The position numbers were made by a program, and so were the translations under genes. A stretch of 64,000 nt of DNA, from NCBI RefSeq assembly GCF_003967075.1, contig NZ_AP018664.1, positions 1,736,001 through 1,800,000 on the forward strand. The letters are read 5' to 3'. Each line of letters starts with the position of its first letter. Positions within the stretch are counted from its first letter, which is position 1. Below the pieces are notes generated by a model. The model saw nothing but the letters and a program-made list of their open reading frames with translations. It had not been told where the DNA came from and did no database searches. Positions 56,232-62,607 of this stretch are shown here, piece after piece. This DNA comes from Sphingobium amiense (GTDB lineage: Bacteria > Pseudomonadota > Alphaproteobacteria > Sphingomonadales > Sphingomonadaceae).

Positions 56232-56617
56232 GCAAGCACCGCCTCTACTTCATCGTCCCAGCGTCGCGTCGCCAAGTCAAAATTGGCATGTCAGCGAACC
56301 CGTGGACGCGCCTCTACGATCTCCAGGCTGGCAATCACGAGAAACTGTCCATCGATCTGCTCCTGACGTTCCCGGATCGCTCAAGCGCGTGGCGCTACGA
56401 GGACGCCATGCACCAGCAATTTGCGGCGCAATGGCTTCACCGGGAATGGTTCACCTATTCGAGCGAGCTTCAGGCATTCTGTCGCACTTGGAAGGAAGGT
56501 GGGCGGCCTTCGATCTCGCAGCCGCCCTGCTCGATCAAGCAGGCTATTAGTTGCAGCGGATATCAAATTTCGCGCGATGACTTCCTAGCTAATCTTCGAG
56601 CGAGGGCGATTGCATGA
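56228..56617 (+). CDS. GIY-YIG/T5orf172-type domain protein
   Basis: A 129-aa protein from GTG 56228: MSKHRLYFIVPASRRQVKIGMSANPWTRLYDLQAGNHEKLS. The 'YFI...VKIG.S.NP..RL..LQ.GN' pattern and later EDAMHQQF and EWF match the T5orf172/MUG113 branch of GIY-YIG nucleases. The second Tyr is replaced within VKIG, as usual in this branch. Overlaps the PAPS reductase-like gene by GTGA. Probably a phage endonuclease, target unknown. Confidence 0.75.
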   Translation: MSKHRLYFIVPASRRQVKIGMSANPWTRLYDLQAGNHEKLSIDLLLTFPDRSSAWRYEDAMHQQFAAQWLHREWFTYSSELQAFCRTWKEGGRPSISQPPCSIKQAISCSGYQISRDDFLANLRARAIA

Positions 56618-57300
56618 GCTTTCGCGACGCTCGATCGATCATGGCCGATATCGCCGTAGCTGGCATGACGCCGGAGCAGATGGTGCTCGTCATGGAGCTG
56701 TATGGCTCCGCCGTCGCAGAGGCTGCGAGCGTCACCAAATCCGTTACGAGTAACGCAACGCTACGTACGGCGAATGCTGAGCGGCAAGCACGGTATCGGG
56801 CGCGTCAGAAGCAGCGGGAAGCCGGTGAGAGCGTAACGGATGACGTAACGCATAACGCCGCGAGTGACGATGGTGACGTTACGTCTGTTACGCCCACCCC
56901 CTCGCCCGCCCCCTCCCTTTTCCTTCCCCCAGACCCCCAACCAAAACCCACCCCCACCCACACCCCCGCGACGGAAACGCGCGCACGTAAGGGGACCCGG
57001 TTGGCTGAGGACTGGCAGCCGGAGCCGTTGAGCGAGAAGCACACGGCGATGGTGGAGAACTGGCCGCCCGGCGCCTTCGTCCGGGAGCGGGAGAAATTCC
57101 GAAACTACTGGCTCGCGAAGTCCGGGGCCGGCGCAACGAAGACCGACTGGCAGCGAACTTGGATCAACTGGCTGCTCTCAGCTGACGAAAGGATGCCCAC
57201 CCATGGGACAGGAAATCGCCATCAGGCAGGATCAGGCGGTCACGGCGGGCAGTTCCGCGACCCCGTATTCGATTACCTCGCTCAAAGCCATGGTTCCTAG
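56614..57300 (+). CDS. Putative phage replication protein (O-like), carrying iteron-like DNA
   Basis: A 228-aa protein. An N-terminal helical domain (MSFRDARSIMADIAVAGMTPEQMVLVMELYGSAVAE) is followed by a basic segment (AERQARYRARQKQRE), a Pro/Thr-rich linker (about 93-125), and a C-terminal domain GTRLAEDWQPEPLSEKHTAMVENWP...FRNYWLAKSG...TDWQRTWINWL. The latter is typical of phage replication initiation proteins. The coding DNA at 56742-56892 contains repeated CGTAACG/CGTTACG motifs. ATG start overlaps the upstream stop. Confidence 0.7.
   Translation: MSFRDARSIMADIAVAGMTPEQMVLVMELYGSAVAEAASVTKSVTSNATLRTANAERQARYRARQKQREAGESVTDDVTHNAASDDGDVTSVTPTPSPAPSLFLPPDPQPKPTPTHTPATETRARKGTRLAEDWQPEPLSEKHTAMVENWPPGAFVREREKFRNYWLAKSGAGATKTDWQRTWINWLLSADERMPTHGTGNRHQAGSGGHGGQFRDPVFDYLAQSHGS
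56742..56892 (+). other. Iteron-like repeat cluster, candidate prophage replication origin
   Basis: Copies of CGTAACG or its complement CGTTACG occur at 56742-56748, 56832-56838, 56844-56850 and 56877-56883. Near-copies are at 56750-56755, 56852-56857 and 56886-56892. Immediately after, 56893-56970 is an almost G-free, C-rich strand. The arrangement inside a replication gene recalls lambda ori within gene O. Confidence 0.5.
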
Positions 57301-57955
57301 CTGGCTGGGGCGCGGCCTGTTCGAGGACGTCGCCTATGCCATGCCGGCCCAGATCCCCGCCGATGGCCCGCGCCAGCTTCGCGATGTGGCTCAGCGATTC
57401 CGGGACAGCCTGAGCGAGAGGGCCGTTCGCGAAGTGATCGGGCAGCGTGAGGGCGAGGACGGTAAGGTGCACCCGCTCATCTCCGATCCGCTCGACAACA
57501 TCCTCGCCGAGCTTCGCCTGCGAACCACCGTCAGGAACGAAAGCCGGTCGGAGGCGGAGAGCCGCTTCAAGCTGCTGCGCGACGACTGCCGCCCCCACTG
57601 CCTAGAGGCCATCCGAGAGGGCGCCATGGCCTATGCCAAGGCCAACAAGTTCTTCCCCGCCGGGTATGGGGAACTGCTGCCCTACATTCGCGCCGCCGAG
57701 AGCGAACGCCAGCGCACCATGTCCAAGCTGCTCGAAGCGGCGAAGCGGGCCGAGGAAGAACTGGCTGAGCGCAAGCGGCTGAAAGATGATCCCGTCGACC
57801 CAGCCGAGGTGGCCGCCTTCGTGAAGGAGATGGAATCGGCCGCAGGGATGCGCGCCGAGGACACCAAGAAGAGGGACTATTCGAACCTGCGTCAGCCCAG
57901 CCCTGACGAGCTGGCCAAGATGGCGGAAGAGTTCAATGAGGGGCGGCCGGCATGA
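57203..57955 (+). CDS. Hypothetical phage replication-region protein
   Basis: A 250-aa protein with a Ser/Ala-rich N-terminus, a helical middle (RDVAQRFRDSLSERAVREVIGQ) and a long C-terminal charged coiled coil (MSKLLEAAKRAEEELAERKRLK). AAGGA nine bases before ATG 57203 supports this start, which places the first 98 bases inside the preceding gene. An internal ATG at 57290 would nearly remove the overlap. The position of lambda P (helicase loader) suggests but does not prove that role. Confidence 0.6.
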   Translation: MGQEIAIRQDQAVTAGSSATPYSITSLKAMVPSWLGRGLFEDVAYAMPAQIPADGPRQLRDVAQRFRDSLSERAVREVIGQREGEDGKVHPLISDPLDNILAELRLRTTVRNESRSEAESRFKLLRDDCRPHCLEAIREGAMAYAKANKFFPAGYGELLPYIRAAESERQRTMSKLLEAAKRAEEELAERKRLKDDPVDPAEVAAFVKEMESAAGMRAEDTKKRDYSNLRQPSPDELAKMAEEFNEGRPA

Positions 57956-58269
57956 TTGAGGGAAAAGCGAATCCTCGGTTCGGCCCCAATGAAAAAGCGT
58001 TGCGGATCGCGATGGACAGAGCGTCTGTCTTCGCCTCAGATAAGCGTTATTCAGAAGACCTGACGCGCCTTCAAATCACCGCAGTTCGGGTCACAATCCC
58101 AGCCATCGTATCTGGCCTGGCGCGGCTCGATGACCGCCGAAAGTCGTCGAAGCACTGGAACGGCGAGATAAGCGAGCGCGCGTTCGAGGAAAATGAAGCT
58201 GACGCTGCGCTGTGGTTGCTTTGGCTGGATGTCGCAAGGGCAGTCTTCAAGCAGGGGGCACCGGCATGA
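57952..58269 (+). CDS. Hypothetical phage protein
   Basis: A 105-aa protein (MIEGKANPRFGPNEKALRIAMDRASVFASDKRYSEDL) with a helical, Trp-rich end (ALWLLWLDVARAVF). Both ends overlap neighbours by ATGA. No recognised domain. Confidence 0.6.
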   Translation: MIEGKANPRFGPNEKALRIAMDRASVFASDKRYSEDLTRLQITAVRVTIPAIVSGLARLDDRRKSSKHWNGEISERAFEENEADAALWLLWLDVARAVFKQGAPA

Positions 58270-58427
58270 AGGCGCCCATTCCCTATCACGAATGCCTGTG
58301 CGGCGGCCGGGAAGACGATCGCGGCCAGGCTGTCCCGTTCAAGTGCCACGCCTGCGGCAGGATCACCATGGGCGAGTGGAAAGGATGCCGGCGCGTGTCG
58401 CCGCCGGCGGAAGGAGCCTTGCTGTGA
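58266..58427 (+). CDS. Small zinc-ribbon-like protein
   Basis: A 53-aa protein starting MKAPIPYHECLCGGREDD, with Cys10, Cys12, Cys27 and Cys30 (CLCGG...FKCHACGR) arranged like a zinc ribbon. Overlaps both neighbours (ATGA, GTGA). Probably a nucleic-acid or protein-binding accessory factor. Confidence 0.6.
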   Translation: MKAPIPYHECLCGGREDDRGQAVPFKCHACGRITMGEWKGCRRVSPPAEGALL

Positions 58428-58621
58428 CGATGCAATCCTCCCTTGGGCGTCATGCGTCGTCGATGCGCGACCCCGATCCCGCCGCCGCGCGCCGACTGGC
58501 CCGACAGGCATTCCACGAAACTGGCTTCATCGTGCTGGACCCTGCCTGGATCCAGTCATGGGGCGACCGAGAACTGGTGAAGGCGATTGCCGCCAAAGTG
58601 CATGGGAAGGCGAAGAAATGA
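58424..58621 (+). CDS. Hypothetical 65-aa phage protein
   Basis: GTG 58424 preceded by AAGGAG at good spacing. The product contains DPDPAAARRLARQAFHETGFIVLDP and a basic tail (AKVHGKAKK). Ends overlapping the next start (ATGA). No function proposed; an ATG six bases later is an equally possible start. Confidence 0.6.
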   Translation: MTMQSSLGRHASSMRDPDPAAARRLARQAFHETGFIVLDPAWIQSWGDRELVKAIAAKVHGKAKK

Positions 58622-59292
58622 TGACGAAGCGGGGGCAGGATCGCCAGAGCGTGCGAGAGGCAGAGGAGCAGCGTGTCGCAGCGCTGTTGAAGCGAGATGC
58701 GGATGACCGGGAGCAGGACCGGCGGCGTACGATCGCTGTCGCCCAGGTCGAAAGCGGCGAGTTCGCCAACCTTGACGACACAGTGGTACCGCCGACGCCT
58801 GAGCAACTGACAAAGGGGGAGTTCCGACCATATACGCCCCGCGGTGAAAAGGGGACGGTGCGAAGTGTCCGGACCGTGCGCCGGGTTCTGATCAGCCAGA
58901 TCGCCTACCTCTACAGCCATGGCGTGCTGGACGATGACACCTTTGCAGCCTGCCGCTGGTATAAGGATCGGTACGAGGCCGGCGAGATGGAACCGACTGC
59001 ACCGGTTGCGGGCTACGGCGAAAGCGTGCGAGGCGACCCGATCTACGGTCATCTGCCCAAATCTCAGTGGGCAGCAGAAGCTCGATCAGATTTCCGCTTT
59101 GCCCAAGGCTTCATACCCGACGATGTCTCAAGGCTGTTCGATCTCATTGTTTTGGAAGATCAGACACTTACCAGCGCAGCCAAGGCATCTCGCTGCCGCT
59201 ATTCTAACGTCCGGGCGGCCTTCCTTCGTGGAGCGCTTGCTCTCCATGGGGGAATTGCCAATCGACTGGAGATTGAAAAGCGATTTCAATGA
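58618..59292 (+). CDS. Hypothetical phage protein, last gene of the rightward early operon
   Basis: A 224-aa protein. The N-terminus is highly charged (MMTKRGQDRQSVREAEEQRVAALLKRDADDREQDRR). The C-terminal half has VLISQIAYLYSHGVLDDDTFAACRWYKDRYEAG and SRLFDLIVLEDQTLTSAAKASRCRYSNVRAAFLRGALAL. The latter is HTH/sigma-4-like. Position directly before a terminator and the terminase genes fits a late-gene regulator (Q-like), but this is inference. Confidence 0.6.
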   Translation: MMTKRGQDRQSVREAEEQRVAALLKRDADDREQDRRRTIAVAQVESGEFANLDDTVVPPTPEQLTKGEFRPYTPRGEKGTVRSVRTVRRVLISQIAYLYSHGVLDDDTFAACRWYKDRYEAGEMEPTAPVAGYGESVRGDPIYGHLPKSQWAAEARSDFRFAQGFIPDDVSRLFDLIVLEDQTLTSAAKASRCRYSNVRAAFLRGALALHGGIANRLEIEKRFQ

Positions 59293-59340
59293 TATTGACT
59301 TTTCGGGACATCCGAATCATACGAAATCGAATTGCTGAAA

Positions 59341-59369
59341 GGCGCGTCCAAAATCGGGCGCGCCTTTTT
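59341..59369 (+). terminator. Terminator at the end of the early operon
   Basis: GGCGCG (59341-59346) and CGCGCC (59359-59364) pair around a 12-base loop, followed by TTTTT. It lies 49 bases after the last early gene, so the terminase genes need read-through (antitermination) or their own promoter. Confidence 0.75.
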
Positions 59370-59433
59370 CGTTTATCTGCAACGGATTAGCTTTTGCGAC
59401 TCGGGCAGCCTTATCGCTGCTCGTCCGAGCGAT

Positions 59434-59519
59434 CTTCCGCCGCCGGGCAGCACTCACCCTTGCAATCAACAGACGCTCTAGGCTCGACCGAGTGCAGCTG
59501 CTCGCGCCGGCGGCGGAAG
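59434..59519 (+). repeat. Inverted repeat upstream of the small terminase gene
   Basis: CTTCCGCCGCCGG (59434-59446) and CCGGCGGCGGAAG (59507-59519) are perfect complements 60 bases apart. The second arm doubles as the GGCGGAAGG ribosome site of the small terminase. The rest of the 59293-59528 gap holds the terminator and no visible gene. A packaging site or translational control are possible. Confidence 0.5.
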
Positions 59520-59528
59520 GACTGAACC

Positions 59529-60149
59529 ATGGCCAGACCGAGAGGTGACGCCAGCAATCTGATCAAGCGTCTCGAGGCAGCCCTGACGGTGGCAAAGCCG
59601 CGCGACGTCGTCGACACCACCGTCATGTCGAAGATCGTGGGTATGACATGGCGCAACCTGCTGGTCACCCATATCGAGCCTGACGCTGCGTTTCCGGTAA
59701 AGCGGCGCGGCGCGGAGGGCGTCGCATGGGAATTTCAGGTGGTGAAGGTGCTGAGGCACATGATCCGACGGGCGCGCGAACGCATGGCCACGAACGAGGC
59801 CGCAGCGCGCCGCGCGCATCAGCTCACCAGCTTCTCGGTTCCTGAGGATCCGGAAGGCCCGATGAGCCTCGCGGATCTCGCCAAGCTGGCGGACCTGACC
59901 ATTCGGGCCCAGAACGAGAAGACGCGGCAGCGGGAATATGTGCCCGCCGCTAGAGTCCGCGACTTCCTGATCCGCTACAACGCTGCCGTCACGGGCGGCA
60001 TCCTTGGCATCTCTCAGGTGACTGACCCGAACGGCGGCATGGACCCGGCCGCCCGTGCAGTCATCGACAACGAACTGCGGAACGTGGCGGTCCACGTCGG
60101 CGGAATCGTCGACGCATTTCTGAAGGAGTTAGGTGCGGGTCTACAGTAG
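59529..60149 (+). CDS. Terminase small subunit-like protein
   Basis: A 206-aa protein just upstream of the large terminase. The N-terminus has an HTH-like segment (VVDTTVMSKIVGMTWRNLLVTHI), then a helical oligomerisation-like part (RRARERMATNEAAARRAHQL; AKLADLTIRAQNEKTRQREYV), similar to DUF1441/Nu1-type small subunits. It would bind the packaging site and recruit GpA. GGCGGAAGG precedes the ATG. Its end overlaps the large subunit by 17 bases. Confidence 0.72.
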   Translation: MARPRGDASNLIKRLEAALTVAKPRDVVDTTVMSKIVGMTWRNLLVTHIEPDAAFPVKRRGAEGVAWEFQVVKVLRHMIRRARERMATNEAAARRAHQLTSFSVPEDPEGPMSLADLAKLADLTIRAQNEKTRQREYVPAARVRDFLIRYNAAVTGGILGISQVTDPNGGMDPAARAVIDNELRNVAVHVGGIVDAFLKELGAGLQ

Positions 60150-62355
60150 GCAGGAGCTTGCCAGCGAGATCGAGAAGATCGCCGCCGACGGCTACTGCGC
60201 CGACATTGCTGAGATAGCCCGAGGCGTTCGGTCGCATCTCATTCCGCCGGACGACATCGGCACCATCGAATGCGCGGAGACGTCCCGCTATTTTCGCTCC
60301 CCCAAGGGCGACAAGAAGTTCCTCTGGAGCAGGGCGCAGACCCCGTATCTCGTCGGGCCTGCCCGGTATGGGTTGGACGATTCGACCTGCCGCGAGGTGA
60401 TTATGCCCAAGCCTGGGCGATCCGGCGGCACGGCGCTGTTCGAATGCTACGAGTACAAGCTGATGAAGCATGGGCCGATGCCCGACATGCTCATCTACCT
60501 TGGGTCCGACAGCGAGGTCGACAGCTACTGCGACAAGGGCTTCCGGTATCTCTTCGAGGATCATCCGGACATCAAGGCGAAGGTCGGCACCGGCAGGAGC
60601 GATGACAAGCTCAAGGCGAAGAAAGTCAGCGGGCGGTCTGTCGAGGTGCTGCAGGCCAACACCAAAACGGTGACGGGCCGCCAGGCGGCATGGATGCGGG
60701 TCGACGAGCTGGATACCTTTCCGAAGGTGCTCTGCTCGAACTTTCTTGAACAGACCCGCATCCGTGGCCGCCAGTTGGGCTCGCATCGCAAGGTGGGCAT
60801 CACGTCTCACCCCGACATGGGTTGGGGCTCTGGCGTGGCGCAGGCGTGGACCATGTCCTCCAAGGGCATATTCATCATGCAGTGCCCGAACTGCGGCGGC
60901 CATGCATCGCCCTATCCGACCAAGTTCTGGCCCGACGTTCCGCGGTTTCGCTTGGTCTACGAGAAGCAGCCGAAGCACGAGCGCTGGACCCTGTCGCAGC
61001 GCCTCAAGGTCGCAGAGCAGACCGCTGTGATGCAGTGCCCTCACTGCCTTGCCGGTCTCGACGACAAGCAGAGATTTGCCATGGTCGACGATGCGGCGGC
61101 AGGCCGGGGGACAGGGCGCAACACCATGAGCGGCTGGATGCACGAGGGCCAATGGCTCGACGTCGAAGCCGGCATCATGGGCGAACCCGACGATAATCCA
61201 GCGCGCGGCTTCTGGATTCACGGCCTGATGGTCAAGGCCATCACCAACGCCGAACTGGCGCGCGATCTTGAGGGCGCGAACGCCCACTATGAGTCGACGC
61301 GGAAGACCGACAAGCTCAAGCAGGTGCTGGCGAAGGTCTTCGCGGAGATTTTCGAGGGCGCTGGGGCTGGTCAGGATCTGGACAGCGCAGGTTTACAGAA
61401 GCGTGCATCGGGTGGACATGATGCGTCCGCCGACGGGCAGAAGGACGATCTGCGGTTTACGATCGGTCGATGCCCGGCCTCCGTCCGCTTCATCACCGCC
61501 GCGGTCGACGTCGGGCACGGCAAGTTCGACATCAGCTTTCGCGGCTGGGATCTGGAAAGCCGTTCGTGGTGGATCGATCGGTCTACCCTGACGCAGCGGC
61601 GCTGGCCGGACGGTGTGTGGCGCGAGCTGCGCCCGACCGACCGCATCGACGACTGGGACGTCCTCTACGAGATGGTCATCGACCGACGTTTCCCCATCCT
61701 TGGACGGCCGGGGTGGGCCATGCCGGTGGCGGTGACCTGCATCGACAGCGGCGATGGCAATTCGACGTGGAAGGCGCGAGAATTTGCCCGCCGGTCGATC
61801 AGAAGTGGCAGGTACTGGGGCTCGCGTTCCAATCCCTGGCCGAAGGTCAGACTGATCAAAGGCGCGAAGCCTGTGACCGCTCCGCCCCTGCCGGTGGTGC
61901 CGCGCAAGGTCAGCAAGGACGAGCACGGCCATGAGGTTACGCCCATCGTGCTGGAGTTCGATCTGGGCGTGCACGGGCTCAAAGAGCAGGCAATCGAGCG
62001 TCTCGGTGTAGCGGACGGCGGCCCGGGCCAATGCGAATTCGCCGACGGCATCTCGTCGAACCACTTCGATGAGTATTTCGGCGAGACGCTGAAGGACGGC
62101 AAGTGGGACCGGACGGGACCAAACGAGAGCCTCGATCTCTTCGGGTACGAGGAGGCTGGCCGCCAGATGCTCCAGCCCGATCGCAAGGACATCAAATGGG
62201 ACGAGGGGAAGCTACCGCCGTGGGCAACCCCCGTTCTCATCAGCACGGGGGGAGGTGATCAAGCGGTTGCGGATGAGGGATCACCCGTTCCCACGCCGAA
62301 GAAAGAAACCAAGGGAAATCTTCTCCAGCGCTTTGACGCGCTCAATAGCAGGTAG
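60133..62355 (+). CDS. Phage terminase large subunit, GpA type
   Basis: A 740-aa packaging motor of the lambda GpA family. The N-terminal ATPase region has EVIMPKPGRSGGTALFE (94-101, an unusual P-loop in place of the KSxQxGKT form). A Walker B-like WMRVDELDTFPKVL follows. Two Cys pairs (CPNCGG, CPHCLAG) form a zinc-binding insertion, and the C-terminal nuclease half has ITAAVDVGHGKFDISFRGWD and VTCIDSGDGNST. GTG start with AAGGAG just upstream. Confidence 0.93.
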   Translation: MRVYSRQELASEIEKIAADGYCADIAEIARGVRSHLIPPDDIGTIECAETSRYFRSPKGDKKFLWSRAQTPYLVGPARYGLDDSTCREVIMPKPGRSGGTALFECYEYKLMKHGPMPDMLIYLGSDSEVDSYCDKGFRYLFEDHPDIKAKVGTGRSDDKLKAKKVSGRSVEVLQANTKTVTGRQAAWMRVDELDTFPKVLCSNFLEQTRIRGRQLGSHRKVGITSHPDMGWGSGVAQAWTMSSKGIFIMQCPNCGGHASPYPTKFWPDVPRFRLVYEKQPKHERWTLSQRLKVAEQTAVMQCPHCLAGLDDKQRFAMVDDAAAGRGTGRNTMSGWMHEGQWLDVEAGIMGEPDDNPARGFWIHGLMVKAITNAELARDLEGANAHYESTRKTDKLKQVLAKVFAEIFEGAGAGQDLDSAGLQKRASGGHDASADGQKDDLRFTIGRCPASVRFITAAVDVGHGKFDISFRGWDLESRSWWIDRSTLTQRRWPDGVWRELRPTDRIDDWDVLYEMVIDRRFPILGRPGWAMPVAVTCIDSGDGNSTWKAREFARRSIRSGRYWGSRSNPWPKVRLIKGAKPVTAPPLPVVPRKVSKDEHGHEVTPIVLEFDLGVHGLKEQAIERLGVADGGPGQCEFADGISSNHFDEYFGETLKDGKWDRTGPNESLDLFGYEEAGRQMLQPDRKDIKWDEGKLPPWATPVLISTGGGDQAVADEGSPVPTPKKETKGNLLQRFDALNSR

Positions 62356-62364
62356 GAAGCGACA

Positions 62365-62607
62365 TTGGCTACAGCAGAGGAAATCAGGGCGGACATCGCC
62401 GCGGTCCGCGCTGAGCGGCTGTCGTTGATCCGCGGTGAGCGTGTGAAAGAAGTCTGGCGTGACGGCCGGCGGCTGACCTTCAGCGAGATAACCCTTGACG
62501 GTATCTCCAAGGTCCTCACCGCTCTGAACCAGGAACTGGCGGACGTCCTCGCCGACGATGGCGGTTCGCCGCGCCGCCGCGCCATCGGCATCCGGTATTC
62601 GAACTGA
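62365..62607 (+). CDS. gpW-like head-tail joining protein
   Basis: An 80-aa protein, MATAEEIRADIAAVRAERLSLIRGERVKEVWRDGRRLTF, matching the size and helix-strand pattern of lambda gpW, which plugs the portal after packaging. It starts at TTG 62365 with AGGAAG upstream. Its position between terminase and portal is the standard lambda order. The stop overlaps the portal start (TGATG). Confidence 0.78.
   Translation: MATAEEIRADIAAVRAERLSLIRGERVKEVWRDGRRLTFSEITLDGISKVLTALNQELADVLADDGGSPRRRAIGIRYSN

Noticed and set aside
56720..56900. CRISPR-like short repeats
   Set aside because: Repeats are 7 bases, irregularly spaced, in both orientations and inside a coding gene, with no cas genes. Iterons are a better description.
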